Assembly: GCA_002440975.1 (NCBI GenBank) | Contig: DJWN01000089.1 | Span: 1 to 64,000 of the forward strand | Length of the DNA: 64,000 nucleotides | DNA from: Bacteroidales bacterium UBA6229 | GTDB taxonomy: Bacteria; Bacteroidota; Bacteroidia; Bacteroidales; F082 | Direction: 5' to 3' | Shown here: piece by piece, positions 53,499-63,900 of the stretch | Position numbering within the stretch: position 1 is the first letter of the stretch | How the letters are laid out: each line of letters starts with the position of its first letter | The notes under the pieces: model-generated | Database searches by the model: none | Seen by the model: only the letters and a program-made list of their open reading frames with translations | Told to the model about the DNA's origin: nothing | Made by a program: the position numbers and the translations under genes

Positions 53499-54656
53499 TT
53501 AGTAAAGCCAGCTTTTATGATAGCCAGGATCTTCCATGCTCATCGCTTGCTTTGTAAGCTTCAGTGGCTTGAAAGTATCAACCATCACAGCCAGCTCATC
53601 GGTTCCTTTTTTGCCGATACTTCTTTCAGCTGCACCCGGATGCGGCCCATGTGGAATACCAATCGGGTGCAACGTTATCATGCCTTTTTTGATGTGATTG
53701 CGACTCATAAAATCTCCGTCCACATAATATAGCACTTCATCAGAATCAACATTGCTATGATTGTAAGGTGCCGGAATGGAATCGGGATGATAATCATACA
53801 AGCGCGGCACAAAAGCACAAGTCACAAAAGCCGGTGTTTCAAAAGTTTGATGCACTGGCGGTGGTTGATGAATCCGGCCGGTAATAGGCTCAAAGTCATG
53901 AATGCTCATCCCAAAAGGATAGTGGCATCCGTCCCATCCAACAGCGTCAAAAGGATGGGTGGCATACACATAAGGAAAAATCAAATCTTCGCGCTTGATT
54001 TTTACTAAAAAATCGCCGTGCTCTTCATGCGTCACTAATTTTTCGGGCACTTTTAAGTCTCTTTCGTAAAATGGCGAATGCTCCAGCAGCTGCCCGTTTT
54101 TATTCATATACCGTTTCGGGAAACGGAGCGGATGAAATGATTCCACAATAAACAAACGATTATCGGCGGTATCAAATTCCAGTTGATAGATGATGCCCCT
54201 GGGAATTATTAAATGATCCCCATAAACAAAATTGATCGTGCCAAAGATGGTATGCAATTTTCCGCTTCCCTGATGGACAAAAATCATCTCATCGGCTTGC
54301 GAATTTTTATAAAAATAATCCTTCATCGAATGGCGTGGAGCGGCCAGACTGATATACACATCATTGTTAACCAAAACCGGAACACGACTTTCGAGGTAAT
54401 CGTCTGCCGGCTTCACCTCAAATCCTTTAAAGCTGCGGTGCTGCATATTGTGGTCGATGGCAACTTCTGGTTTCACTGAATAAGCCTCTCCGATCGATTT
54501 TACCATCGTTGGCGGAAAAGCATGATAAATCAAGGAATACACATCAGAAAAACCTTCGGTTGACACCAATTCTTCTGCATATAAATCGCCATCTGGCTTG
54601 CGAAAAATGGTGTGCCTTTTGTGTGGCACTTCTCCGCTACGGATGTAATACGGCAT
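53499..54656 (-). CDS. hmgA: Homogentisate 1,2-dioxygenase
   Basis: The enzyme opens the homogentisate ring with O2 to give maleylacetoacetate. The 385-residue product is a double cupin protein with family blocks HKRHTIFRKPDGDLYAEEL, VHQGSGKLHTIFG, PRGIIYQLEF, GWDGCHYPFGMSIHDFEP and the Fe-binding end region HPIGIPHGPHPGAAERSIG. The start is the ATG at 54656 (MPYYIRSGEVPHKRH); the frame is open to 54689, but a -7 box TAGATTTG (minus strand, 54687-54694) covers that point. It leads the tyrosine operon and is divergent from an Old Yellow Enzyme gene. Confidence 0.94.
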   Translation of the reverse strand: MPYYIRSGEVPHKRHTIFRKPDGDLYAEELVSTEGFSDVYSLIYHAFPPTMVKSIGEAYSVKPEVAIDHNMQHRSFKGFEVKPADDYLESRVPVLVNNDVYISLAAPRHSMKDYFYKNSQADEMIFVHQGSGKLHTIFGTINFVYGDHLIIPRGIIYQLEFDTADNRLFIVESFHPLRFPKRYMNKNGQLLEHSPFYERDLKVPEKLVTHEEHGDFLVKIKREDLIFPYVYATHPFDAVGWDGCHYPFGMSIHDFEPITGRIHQPPPVHQTFETPAFVTCAFVPRLYDYHPDSIPAPYNHSNVDSDEVLYYVDGDFMSRNHIKKGMITLHPIGIPHGPHPGAAERSIGKKGTDELAVMVDTFKPLKLTKQAMSMEDPGYHKSWLY

Positions 54657-54756
54657 ACTATTTAGATTTGGTTTAAATAAAAAGAACAAATCTACACAAA
54701 AAATTGTTTAACCTTTGTAATTTCGAAATCGATTTCAGATAAACAAAACGTTAAAA

Positions 54757-55860
54757 ATGCTTAAGCCACTTCTCGAACCCTTTGTAATGGGGGCAATTCA
54801 ACTTAAAAACCGTTTCGTTATGGCACCTCTAACCCGGCAGCGGGCAGGAAAAAAGCTGGAAACCACTGAGCTTCATGCCTTATACTATCAACAGCGAGCC
54901 AGTGCCGGATTAATTATTAGTGAGGCCAGCCAGATTTCGCCCAAAGGGCAGGGTTATCCCAACACTCCCGGAATTTATTCGCAAGAGCAAATAGCAGGGT
55001 GGAAAAAAGTGACAAAAGCTGTGCATCAGGCCGGAGGCAGAATCGTGTGTCAGCTATGGCATGTCGGACGGCATTCGCATCCTTTAATTCAGTTGGATGG
55101 CGGTCTTCCGGTTGGGCCTTCTGCCGTGGCAGAAACCGGGCATGTTACAACGCTGCAGGGAAAAATGGATCCAGTCGTACCCAAAGCACTATCGCTGATT
55201 GAAATCAAAGCCACCATCGAAGATTACCGCAAAGCAGCCAAAAATGCGATTGAGGCAGGCTTCGACGGAGTTGAAATACATGGTGCCAATGGCTACCTGA
55301 TTGATCAGTTTTTGAATGATAACAGCAATATCAGAACGGATCATTACGGCGGAAGCATTCCCAATAAGGCACGTTTTGCGTTGGAAGTTGTTGAGGCAAT
55401 AGTAAATGAAATTGGAGCTGAACGCACCGGTATTCGCCTTTCGCCTTCCGGACGAAATTTTGGCATCAGCAATGAAAATCCTGTTGAAACCTTTACCTAC
55501 CTGATTCAAAAGCTCAACAATTTTAAATTGGCCTTTATTCATCTGATCGAACCTTTTACACATACAATTGAAAGTTTGGATAATTACCTTGTCAGCCCAA
55601 CTGCCTATTTTAAACCTTTGATCGAAAGCCCTGTAATCACTGCTGGTGGAATGACTTTTGAGCTGGCAGAAAAAATGCTAAACGAAGGACATGCTGATTT
55701 GGCAGCTTTTGGAAGGGATTTTATTTCCAATCCCGATCTTGTGGAACGTTATCGTAACCATTGGCCATTGCAACCCTATGATACAGAAACCTTTTATGGC
55801 GGTAATGAATCAGGATATACAGATTATCCTTTTTATCAAACAGAACTGCAAACTGGATGA
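54757..55860 (+). CDS. Old Yellow Enzyme-type alkene reductase
   Basis: The 367-residue product is an FMN-dependent TIM barrel of the NADH:flavin oxidoreductase family: LKNRFVMAPLTRQRA near the start, CQLWHVGRHSHP, and the substrate-binding EIHGANGYLIDQFLNDNSN (about residue 174) with TDHYGGSIPNKARF after it. Such enzymes reduce activated C=C bonds of enones, quinone-like or nitro compounds using NAD(P)H. The physiological substrate is not known. It overlaps the following membrane-protein gene by four bases (ATGA), so their translation is coupled, and it is divergent from hmgA with about 100 bases between. Confidence 0.9.
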   Translation: MLKPLLEPFVMGAIQLKNRFVMAPLTRQRAGKKLETTELHALYYQQRASAGLIISEASQISPKGQGYPNTPGIYSQEQIAGWKKVTKAVHQAGGRIVCQLWHVGRHSHPLIQLDGGLPVGPSAVAETGHVTTLQGKMDPVVPKALSLIEIKATIEDYRKAAKNAIEAGFDGVEIHGANGYLIDQFLNDNSNIRTDHYGGSIPNKARFALEVVEAIVNEIGAERTGIRLSPSGRNFGISNENPVETFTYLIQKLNNFKLAFIHLIEPFTHTIESLDNYLVSPTAYFKPLIESPVITAGGMTFELAEKMLNEGHADLAAFGRDFISNPDLVERYRNHWPLQPYDTETFYGGNESGYTDYPFYQTELQTG

Positions 55861-56585
55861 TTTCGGGAATTGATTTTTTAAGTGTTGCTACTGAATGGGC
55901 CAATCAGCGTTTAGCAGATGGAGGACCTCGCTATGCCGAATACCATCCCGAACAGATCATCGTAGAACCCTGGAATGCCTTGAGTTCCGTAGCCATGATG
56001 CTGCCAGCAGTGTATTGGCTGATCAAAGACTTCAAAGCCGTAAAACAACATGCCTTTTTTCTGTTTGCCATTGTGATGGTTTTTTTTGGCGGACTTGGCA
56101 GCACGCTTTTTCATGCATTCAGGATAAGTCCGGTTTTTCTGCTTCTCGATATTTTGCCTTCTGCATTACTTACCTTGTCGTTGGCCATATTTTTTTGGTT
56201 GAAAATCCTTAAAAAATGGTGGCTGGTGACCGCAGTGCTATTACCGGTTTTTGCATTAAGAATCCTGCTTTTCGGACAATTGGAAGGTCACCTGGCAATT
56301 AATATTTCCTATGCAATCTCGGGAGCTTTGGTGCTTGTCCCTTTGCTAATCTTGCTTTATCGCACCAAATTTGAAGCAGGATTATCCGTGCTTTTTGTCC
56401 TGATTCTTTTTGCGTTGGCTTTGTTATTCAGACAGTTAGACATTCACGCATTCGAAATTCTGCCTCAGGGAACTCATTTTCTCTGGCATTTGTTTAGTGC
56501 GGCTGGTTCCTATTTCATGCTGTATTATTTATACAGTCTGAGACTTTTCGAACAAAAAAAAGCCGGAAATGCATCCGGCATGTAA
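55857..56585 (+). CDS. Seven-helix CREST-superfamily hydrolase (ceramidase-like)
   Basis: The 242-residue product has about seven hydrophobic helices and the pattern of the CREST membrane hydrolases (alkaline ceramidases and PAQR receptors): S82 and H86 in GLGSTLFHAFR, D98 in LLLDILPSALL, and H207-x3-H211 in QGTHFLWHLFSAAGS, which together would bind zinc. An E37-P-W-N40 block near the first helix is also ceramidase-like. It may cut an amide in a lipid, such as a ceramide or N-acyl amino acid lipid, but the substrate is unknown. It is coupled to the Old Yellow Enzyme gene. The last 30 bases also encode the terminator of the convergent gene. Confidence 0.75.
   Translation: MISGIDFLSVATEWANQRLADGGPRYAEYHPEQIIVEPWNALSSVAMMLPAVYWLIKDFKAVKQHAFFLFAIVMVFFGGLGSTLFHAFRISPVFLLLDILPSALLTLSLAIFFWLKILKKWWLVTAVLLPVFALRILLFGQLEGHLAINISYAISGALVLVPLLILLYRTKFEAGLSVLFVLILFALALLFRQLDIHAFEILPQGTHFLWHLFSAAGSYFMLYYLYSLRLFEQKKAGNASGM
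56554..56579 (-). terminator. Terminator of the dihydroorotate-dehydrogenase-like gene
   Basis: On the minus strand GCCGGA - TGCATT - TCCGGC is followed by eight T (the A run at 56554-56561). It lies within the 3' end of the convergent CREST gene. Confidence 0.8.
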
Positions 56586-56602
56586 ACTGGTCATAAAATG
56601 CT

Positions 56603-57589
56603 TTACTCTATACCACTGAAGTGTTTCATAAACTGTACCCGCTCGTAGGCAGCAGGATTGTCGGCTTCTTTAACACTCATTCTGCCAATAAATTCGTCTG
56701 TGGTTTTAAAATTGTGTTTTGTCATCCAGGTTTCCAGCTCACTGAGCATGATGCCGATTTCCTGAAAACCTTTTTTATAGAGTACTGATGCAATTTGAAC
56801 TGCTTTGGCACCGGCTAAAAGTTGCTTTATCATGCCTTTGCCATCATGAATTCCGGTGGAAGCAGCAATATCGCAATGCACCTTGGTGGACATCATGGCG
56901 ACCCAACGCAAGGAAACGGCAATTTCTTCGGGATGACTAAAGACACTACTGGCTTTGATTTCAAACTTGTCGATATCAATATCAGGCGAAAAGAAACGAT
57001 TAAAAAACACCAGACCTGATATACCTGTCCAGGAGAGCTTTAGCACCATTTTTGACAAACTCGAAAAATAATAGCTAATCTTCAAAGACACCGGAATCTT
57101 TACCAGCTTGGTCAGTTTTCTCAGCACTTCAAAATAGATGTTTTCGTTGTATTCGCTGCTGTGGTGAGGATCGGAGGGTAAGATAAACATATTGAGTTCG
57201 AGCCCGTCGGCTCCGGCTTCTTCTATTTTTGTAGCAAACTCAATCCATTCCTGATCCGACACACAATTGATGCTGGCAATGATCGGGACATCAACAGCCT
57301 GCTTGGCATCCCGAATCAGTTTTAAGTAGCGATCCACATCGTTGTGGCGGGTATAATTGCGGATATAATCCTCTGCTTCAGGATAATAGTTGCTGTGTGT
57401 ATCCTGGTTAAGCGTATGACTGGCACTGTGCTTGATTTGCTCTTCAAACAACGATTTCAAAACCACGGCAGCAGCCCCGTTTGCAGCGGCTTCCTTGATA
57501 TTCTCTACAGAATTAGTGAGCCCTGAACTCCCAACGATAATCGGGTTCTTCAGCTTTAGGCCCATATAAGATGTGGACAGGTTTACCAT
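56603..57589 (-). CDS. Dihydroorotate dehydrogenase-like protein
   Basis: The 328-residue product is a TIM barrel of the DHODH family: LSTSYMGLKLKNPIIVGSSG at the start, PIIASINCVSDQEW, GADGLELNMFI, VSLKISYYFSSLS and an FMN-phosphate-binding CDIAASTGIHDGKG with GAKAVQIASVLYKKG. It is the short 'dihydroorotate dehydrogenase-like' type often found alone or near ferredoxin-linked enzymes, and it lacks the usual catalytic motif of PyrD, so the reaction is uncertain. A -7 box TAGCTTTG (minus strand, 57641-57648) lies 50 bases upstream of the ATG. Confidence 0.85.
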   Translation of the reverse strand: MVNLSTSYMGLKLKNPIIVGSSGLTNSVENIKEAAANGAAAVVLKSLFEEQIKHSASHTLNQDTHSNYYPEAEDYIRNYTRHNDVDRYLKLIRDAKQAVDVPIIASINCVSDQEWIEFATKIEEAGADGLELNMFILPSDPHHSSEYNENIYFEVLRKLTKLVKIPVSLKISYYFSSLSKMVLKLSWTGISGLVFFNRFFSPDIDIDKFEIKASSVFSHPEEIAVSLRWVAMMSTKVHCDIAASTGIHDGKGMIKQLLAGAKAVQIASVLYKKGFQEIGIMLSELETWMTKHNFKTTDEFIGRMSVKEADNPAAYERVQFMKHFSGIE

Positions 57590-57945
57590 ATTTCCTCCAT
57601 TGCTTTGGATAATTGTAGAATCATTTCACCTTTATGTCTGCAAAGCTAAGAAACAAATTATTCAAATTCATTCTAAATTATAAGGATATCATTAAAGGTA
57701 TTGTGTTAATATTTTTCAAAACCATTTTATTATTACCTCCTAATGCATTGGAAGGTCAAAAAAATACGGTTCAGGTTTTTAACAAATCAATGTTAAAAAC
57801 TCTGAAAAAAAAATAGATTTAAATTTCAATAATCATATATTTTTACATCGTAAAAGCTTTCTAATACCGAGATCAATTAATCAAATCCGGCATATAATGC
57901 AACCTGCAAGTCGTATTGTATTTAACCGGATCTTATAATCAACCA
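57590..57945. other. Intergenic region upstream of the giant protein gene
   Basis: A 356-base stretch with no convincing gene. A 60-codon frame at 57634-57816 is basic and hydrophobic, overlaps the -7 box of the divergent gene, and is not believed real. No clear -7 box for the giant gene was found; the last 100 bases have no recognisable signal. Confidence 0.5.
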
Positions 57946-60900
57946 ATGCGTTCTGGAATTAAGCTCATTTTATTTTTTGTTGCGTGGGTGCTATCCTATA
58001 ACATTCATGCCCAACCAATTGTTGTTGGTCAACCTGCAGATACTGCCATTTGCGTTGATGCAAGCGCGAGCTTTAGAGTAATAGCTTTAAACACGGCAGC
58101 ATATCAATGGCAGGAATATGATGGCGTTGGTTGGTACAACATCAACGAAACCATAGATTATGCCAGCGGATATAATACGCCATTGCTAACAATATCTGAT
58201 GCCAACCTGGGACTGAATGCTTACCAGTATCGTTGTGTAGTATTTGATGCCGAAGGGCTGCAAGATGTTTCGGAATCTGCACTTTTGGGAGTGTATGAAC
58301 CTCCCATAATAACCTCTCAACCGGTTGATACAAGAGTTTGCAAAAACGAAACGGCAGTCTTTACCGTTCAGGCCTTGAATGGAACAGATTTCAACTGGCA
58401 GGAAAATATTGGACAGGGATGGGTACATCTGGACGATAATGCCTTTTATCAAGGTACGAATACCAACGTACTGGAAGTATTTACTACCACCGGAATGAAT
58501 GGTTTTCGCTATCGCTGCATCATAACAAATGTTAGTTGTCCGGATACCACTATAAACGCCAGACTGTTTGTTGACCCAACCCCTGTCGTCCAGCAAATCA
58601 CTGGTGGAGGAAGTTATTGCAGCGGAGGCACCGGCGTTGAGATAGGCTTGGCTGATTCGGAAACAGGTATTAGCTATCAACTTCTCAGGAATGAAAATCA
58701 AACAGGATATGTGATTGAGGGAAATAATGAGGCCATTTCGTTTGGATCGGTCACGCAAGAAGGACGATATAGTGTGTTGGCAATCAATGGATTTACTTCC
58801 TGTAGCATATTGATGGAAGGTGTAACAGATGTGACGATAGATCCCTTGCCTCTGCAACAACTGCTTAACGGTGGAGGTTCTTATTGCCCGGGAGAGGAAG
58901 CTCCGGAAATCTTTCTTCTTGAAACCGAACCAGGTGTTGTTTATCAATTGTTTGCCAATGGAGCTTTTACAGGAGCCGAAATTATTGGGAATGGCTATAT
59001 AAGCAGTTTCGGGCAATTTGCAAACAGCGGAATATATACCGTAACTGCTGCTAATCTATCTACCGGATGCCTCACACAAATAACAAGTCAGGTTCAGATT
59101 ACCGAAGAAAATGCCCCGAGTGTTTTTGCAGGCAGCAATCAGTTTATTCAAAGAGGCGAAATCGCCGGTTTGAATGCTTCAGCAACAGGTGGCTCTGGCA
59201 ATTACAGTTTTAATTGGTCCCCACCGGCATACGTTCAACAACCCGATTGGTCATCTACCCAAACCATACCATTATTTCAATCGCGGCAGTTTATCATCAA
59301 TGCCACAGATCAACAAAATGGATGCAAAGCTATTCCGGACACTATGATTGTGTATATGAAAGACGGACAACTGGAACTGGATTTAGTTGCAAGTCAAACA
59401 CAAATCTGTCCGGGCGATCAAGTGCAACTTTCTGCTATTGCAGGAGGAGGTACCGGCAATTATTCCTATCAATGGACTTCACTTCCCGAAGGTATCAGCT
59501 CGACAAACGCACAAATTGTAGTGAGTCCGGTTATCTCCACAACCTATATCGTAACGCTCAACGACGGACAGCAAACGTTACAAAAATCTGTAAGTATTCA
59601 GGTTAATCCTGTTCCGGCACAATTTAGTATCACCGGAGATGAAAGCTATTGTGCCAATGAAGAAGGTGTTGAAATTGGCCTTAGCGGATCAGAAAATGGT
59701 GTGATTTATCAATTAATTCGAAATGATAATGAAGTAGTAGTTGAGAAGAATGGCACAGCTCAGGCTATAGTATTTGGGACTTTTGGTATTGGAAATTATC
59801 ATGCTATTGCCCGTTATTCGTCTGGTAACTGTTCACAAATGATGGTTGGTGAATTATCAGTGAGCACGATTTCGTTGCCAATATTAACAGCCGGAGCCAA
59901 CCAATACATTTCAAACGGAGATCAAACGACACTTTCGTCAGTCGCTCAGGGCGGTTCAGGTAATTATCAGTTTAGCTGGACGCCTTTTGACAAATTGTTA
60001 AACCCAAATCAACAGAACCCGGCTACTTTGCCGCTTTTTGAAACCACAATTTTTAAGGTTACAGCTACCGATGTAAATAGCGGATGTGAAAGTAATACCG
60101 CACAATCAGTGGTTTTTGTAACTGGTGGAGATCTTGATCTTACACTCCAGGCCGATCAATACAGCATTTGTTCCGGCGAATCTGTACAACTTCAGGCGTT
60201 ACCTACTGGAGGTTCAGGAAATTATGTGTATCAATGGCAATCAAATCCTCCAGGAGTGAATGCTAGAATTTCAAATCCTCTGGTCACATTAACAAATTCG
60301 AGCTGGTTGATTCTTACCCTTACAGATGGTTTTACGGTGCTCACCGATTCACTTTTTATTGAAGTTCGGCCTTTGCCACAAGCCTTCAGCCTTGAAGGTG
60401 GCGGCAATTATTGTATTGGTAGTCAGGGTGTTGAGCTAATTCTGACAGGCTCAGAAAATGATGTCTTTTACACACTTTACAGAAACGGAACTAATACGGG
60501 TCAGGTTCGTATCGGGAACGGACAGCCAATAACATTTGCCGATCAAAATAATGAAGGAATTTATCAAATTGAGGCTTTATCGCAACCACAGCTTTGCAGC
60601 AAGATGATGCCCGGAAATGTAGAAGTTATAGCCAGGAATGCTCCCATTGGCTTTGCCGGATATGATCGCACAATTCAAACGGGCACTGCGACTAATTTAA
60701 ATGCCGAAGTATCGCAAGGATCAGGTAGTTATACATTTGAATGGTCCCCCGAATCTTTGGTTGTAAACCCTGATTTGCAACAAACCCTAACGACACCGCT
60801 GAATCAGAATACGATTTTCAATTTGAGTGTAACGGACAACCAAAGCGGATGCCAATCGCAACCCGATCAGGTACAGGTATTCGTTCAGGGGGGGCCTTTG

Positions 60901-63900
60901 CAGGTGATGGCATCAGCAAACCAACAGGCAATATGTCAGGGCTCAGCTGCTGAGCTTCATGCGCTGGCTACAGGAGGCACTGCAAACTATTATTACAGCT
61001 GGACTTCTGTTCCGGCAGGATTTTATTCAGGCGAGGTACAGCCTGTGGTTACGCCAACAGCCTCTGCCTGGTACAAGGTTATTGTTTACGATGGACAACA
61101 AACTGCATCAGACAGTATTTTTGTTGATGTTTCACTGCCTCCTCAAACATTTACTGTCTTTGGTGGTGGTCAAATTTGTGAAACAGGCCAAACCCAACAG
61201 ATCTTTTTGGATGGAAGTGAATTTGGCACTCACTACAGGCTTTTCTACGAAAACCTATTGAAGTTGGAATTGCCCGGGACTGGCTCAGTGCTGCAATTTG
61301 GCGGTTTTGATCAGCCAGGAAGCTATTCAGTTACAGCTGTTTATGACGCAGGCTGTCAAAAAATAATGAACGGAGAAGCTGTCATTTCTCAGGCAAATGC
61401 TCCCTTGGTAAATGCCGGACCTGATAAGTGGATTAGCCAAAATGAACAGGTTACGCTGCAAGGGAGCCTTATTGGCGATCCCGCCACAACCTTCAACTGG
61501 AATCCTGCTGCCCAACTGATCAATCCGGATGATCTACAGCCCACAACCGTTCATTTGTTTAATACAACTTTGTTTGCCCTGCAAGCTTCAAACCCTGCCT
61601 GTGGCAGTTCTACAGATTATGCTACCGTTTTTGTAACCGGTGGATCACTCACGCTTTCCCTTTATCACTCCCCTGTGTCGTGCCCTGGCCAAGCCGTAAA
61701 TCTTTTTGCGTTGCCTGGTGGTGGCAATGGCAATTATACCTACTCCTGGTCATCCAATCCCGCCGGATTCCAATCTGCTGCGATTAATCCAGTGGTTTTT
61801 CCTGTTGAAGCTACCTGGTATATTTTCACGCTAACAGAAAATGAGCAAACCCTTAAAGATTCCGTTTTAATTTCACCGCTTGATCAGCCACAACTTTTTA
61901 ACGTTCTCGGAGGTGGACAAGTCTGTAATGGTTTCGATCTCCCACAAATTCAACTTTCAGGTTCCGAAACAGGAGTTGTGTACACCCTGCTACATAATGG
62001 TTTTGAAACAGGCTATTCCCTCATCGGAAATGGCTTTGCACTGTCATTTGAAGCAGCTGAAGGATCCGGGAATTATCAAATTAGTGCTTCCTATGCGCAT
62101 TCGAATTGCACTTCACTGATGAATGGAACCGCTGAAGTTGAAATTACTGATACACCTATTGTCTTTGCCGGATTCGATCAGCTACTACAAGTAGATGAGT
62201 CGGCAGTTTTACATATGGAAGCTGTTGGAGGTTCAGGAGATTATTCGCACCAATGGTTTCCGTACTGGCTTGTTGAATCTCCCGAAAGTGCCACTACCTT
62301 AACATCTCCTTTGAATCAATCTACTGTCTTCTTTGCAACAGCAACAGATTTGATGTCGCAATGCATATCGGAGCAAGATACCGTAATCATCTTTATCGAA
62401 GGAGGGCCACTCAGGGTGCGAATCCTGACCAACCAGAGTAAGCTCTGTGAGGGTCAAAACTTTAAGGCAATGGCACTTCCCGGCGGAGGCTCAGGATCTT
62501 ATGCTTATCTGTGGACTAATCAGGAGAGTGAAGTGCTGGGAAACCAAGGACAGCTTGCTGTTGATTTGTTTCAAAACAGCTGGATTTTTCTATCTGTCAA
62601 TGACGGTGAAAGCACAATACAAGATTCTGTTTTTGTAGCTGTGGCTCCTGCATCACAACAGTTTACCGTAACAGGAGGTGGGGCTTATTGTGAGGGTTCA
62701 GCAGCTCCTGAAATAAGGCTTTCTGGTTCGGAAACGGGTGTTCAGTATGAGTTGTTCAGGGAAGAGCAATTGCTTTTTACCGTTCAGGGAACGGGAGAGG
62801 GATTGTCATTTGGTCACCAAACCATGTCTGGTATTTATACGGTTGAAGCTTACCGCCCTGGTTTTCCATGCCGCCAGGCTATGGCAGGAGCTGCTGTGGT
62901 AATTCAAAAGTCGATTCCTCAACTCGATGCAGGTCAGGATGTATTTATTCCCCGCGGAACATCTGCAAATCTGCAAGCAGTTGTTGGCAATGGCTCTGGA
63001 GATTATGCTTTCCAATGGCAGCCCGAATCGCTTGTAATAAATCCCGAAGCTGCTGCCACAGCCACACAAGCCTTGCAACAAAGTGTTTTCTTTGAGTTGT
63101 TTGTTACGGATAACCTCACTTTGTGCCAGGCAAGCGATCAGGTAAGCATTTTTGTTACCGGAGGTGCACTCAGCGTGAGTTTACATGCCAGTGAAGCCTA
63201 TGTTTGCCCGGGCGAGCCAGTTCAAATCAATGCTTTGCCATCCGGTGGCGAAGGAAATTATATCAGGCAATGGTTCATCAACGGACAATTACTTCCCAAT
63301 TCAGCTTGGCAGTTTGTGGATTATCCCACCGAAGATGCCTGGTACAAAATTGTTGTTGAATCGGGCGATCAGCAAGCCAAAGATTCTGCTTTGGTAAGGA
63401 TGAACAGCCTACCTCAGGTATTTACTTTGGATGGAGGAGGATTATTTTGCGATAGTCAGCTGCCGCCAGAAGTGTTCCTGACGGACAGCGAAGCCGGCAT
63501 GGAATACAAACTATACCTGAACGGACAGTTTACGGGACTTACCAAAAATGGCACCGGAAACGCACTCAATTTTGGGCCTCGATTCGCTCAGGGAAGCTAC
63601 CACGCACTTGCCCTTAGTCAGGAGAGCTGTGTACAACTGATGAATGGATTGGTGGAAGTAAGGCAAACATCAAGAGCACAACAGTTTGATCTGCTTGGAG
63701 GCGGCCGATGGTGTGCCAATGAGTCTGGTAACGGCCTTTATCTTTCCGGTTCAGAAGCTGGTGTAGATTATACTTTATTGAATGAAGATGAAACACCTAT
63801 TGAAACGATTTTTGGAACCGGAAATGCTGTCGGTTTTGGCTCACCTTCCGTTACCGGTGCTTATCAAGTTGTAGCCGATTTCTATAACGAATCCTGTGCT

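Noticed and set aside
57634..57816. 60-codon frame between the DHODH-like and giant genes
   Set aside because: It overlaps the -7 box of the divergent gene, has a Lys-rich low-complexity product and no ribosome site.
58186..59016. 276-codon frame antisense to the giant gene
   Set aside because: It lies wholly opposite the open, repeat-bearing frame from 57946, has a low-complexity Ser/Ile-rich product with no recognisable domain, and arises from codon bias of the sense strand.
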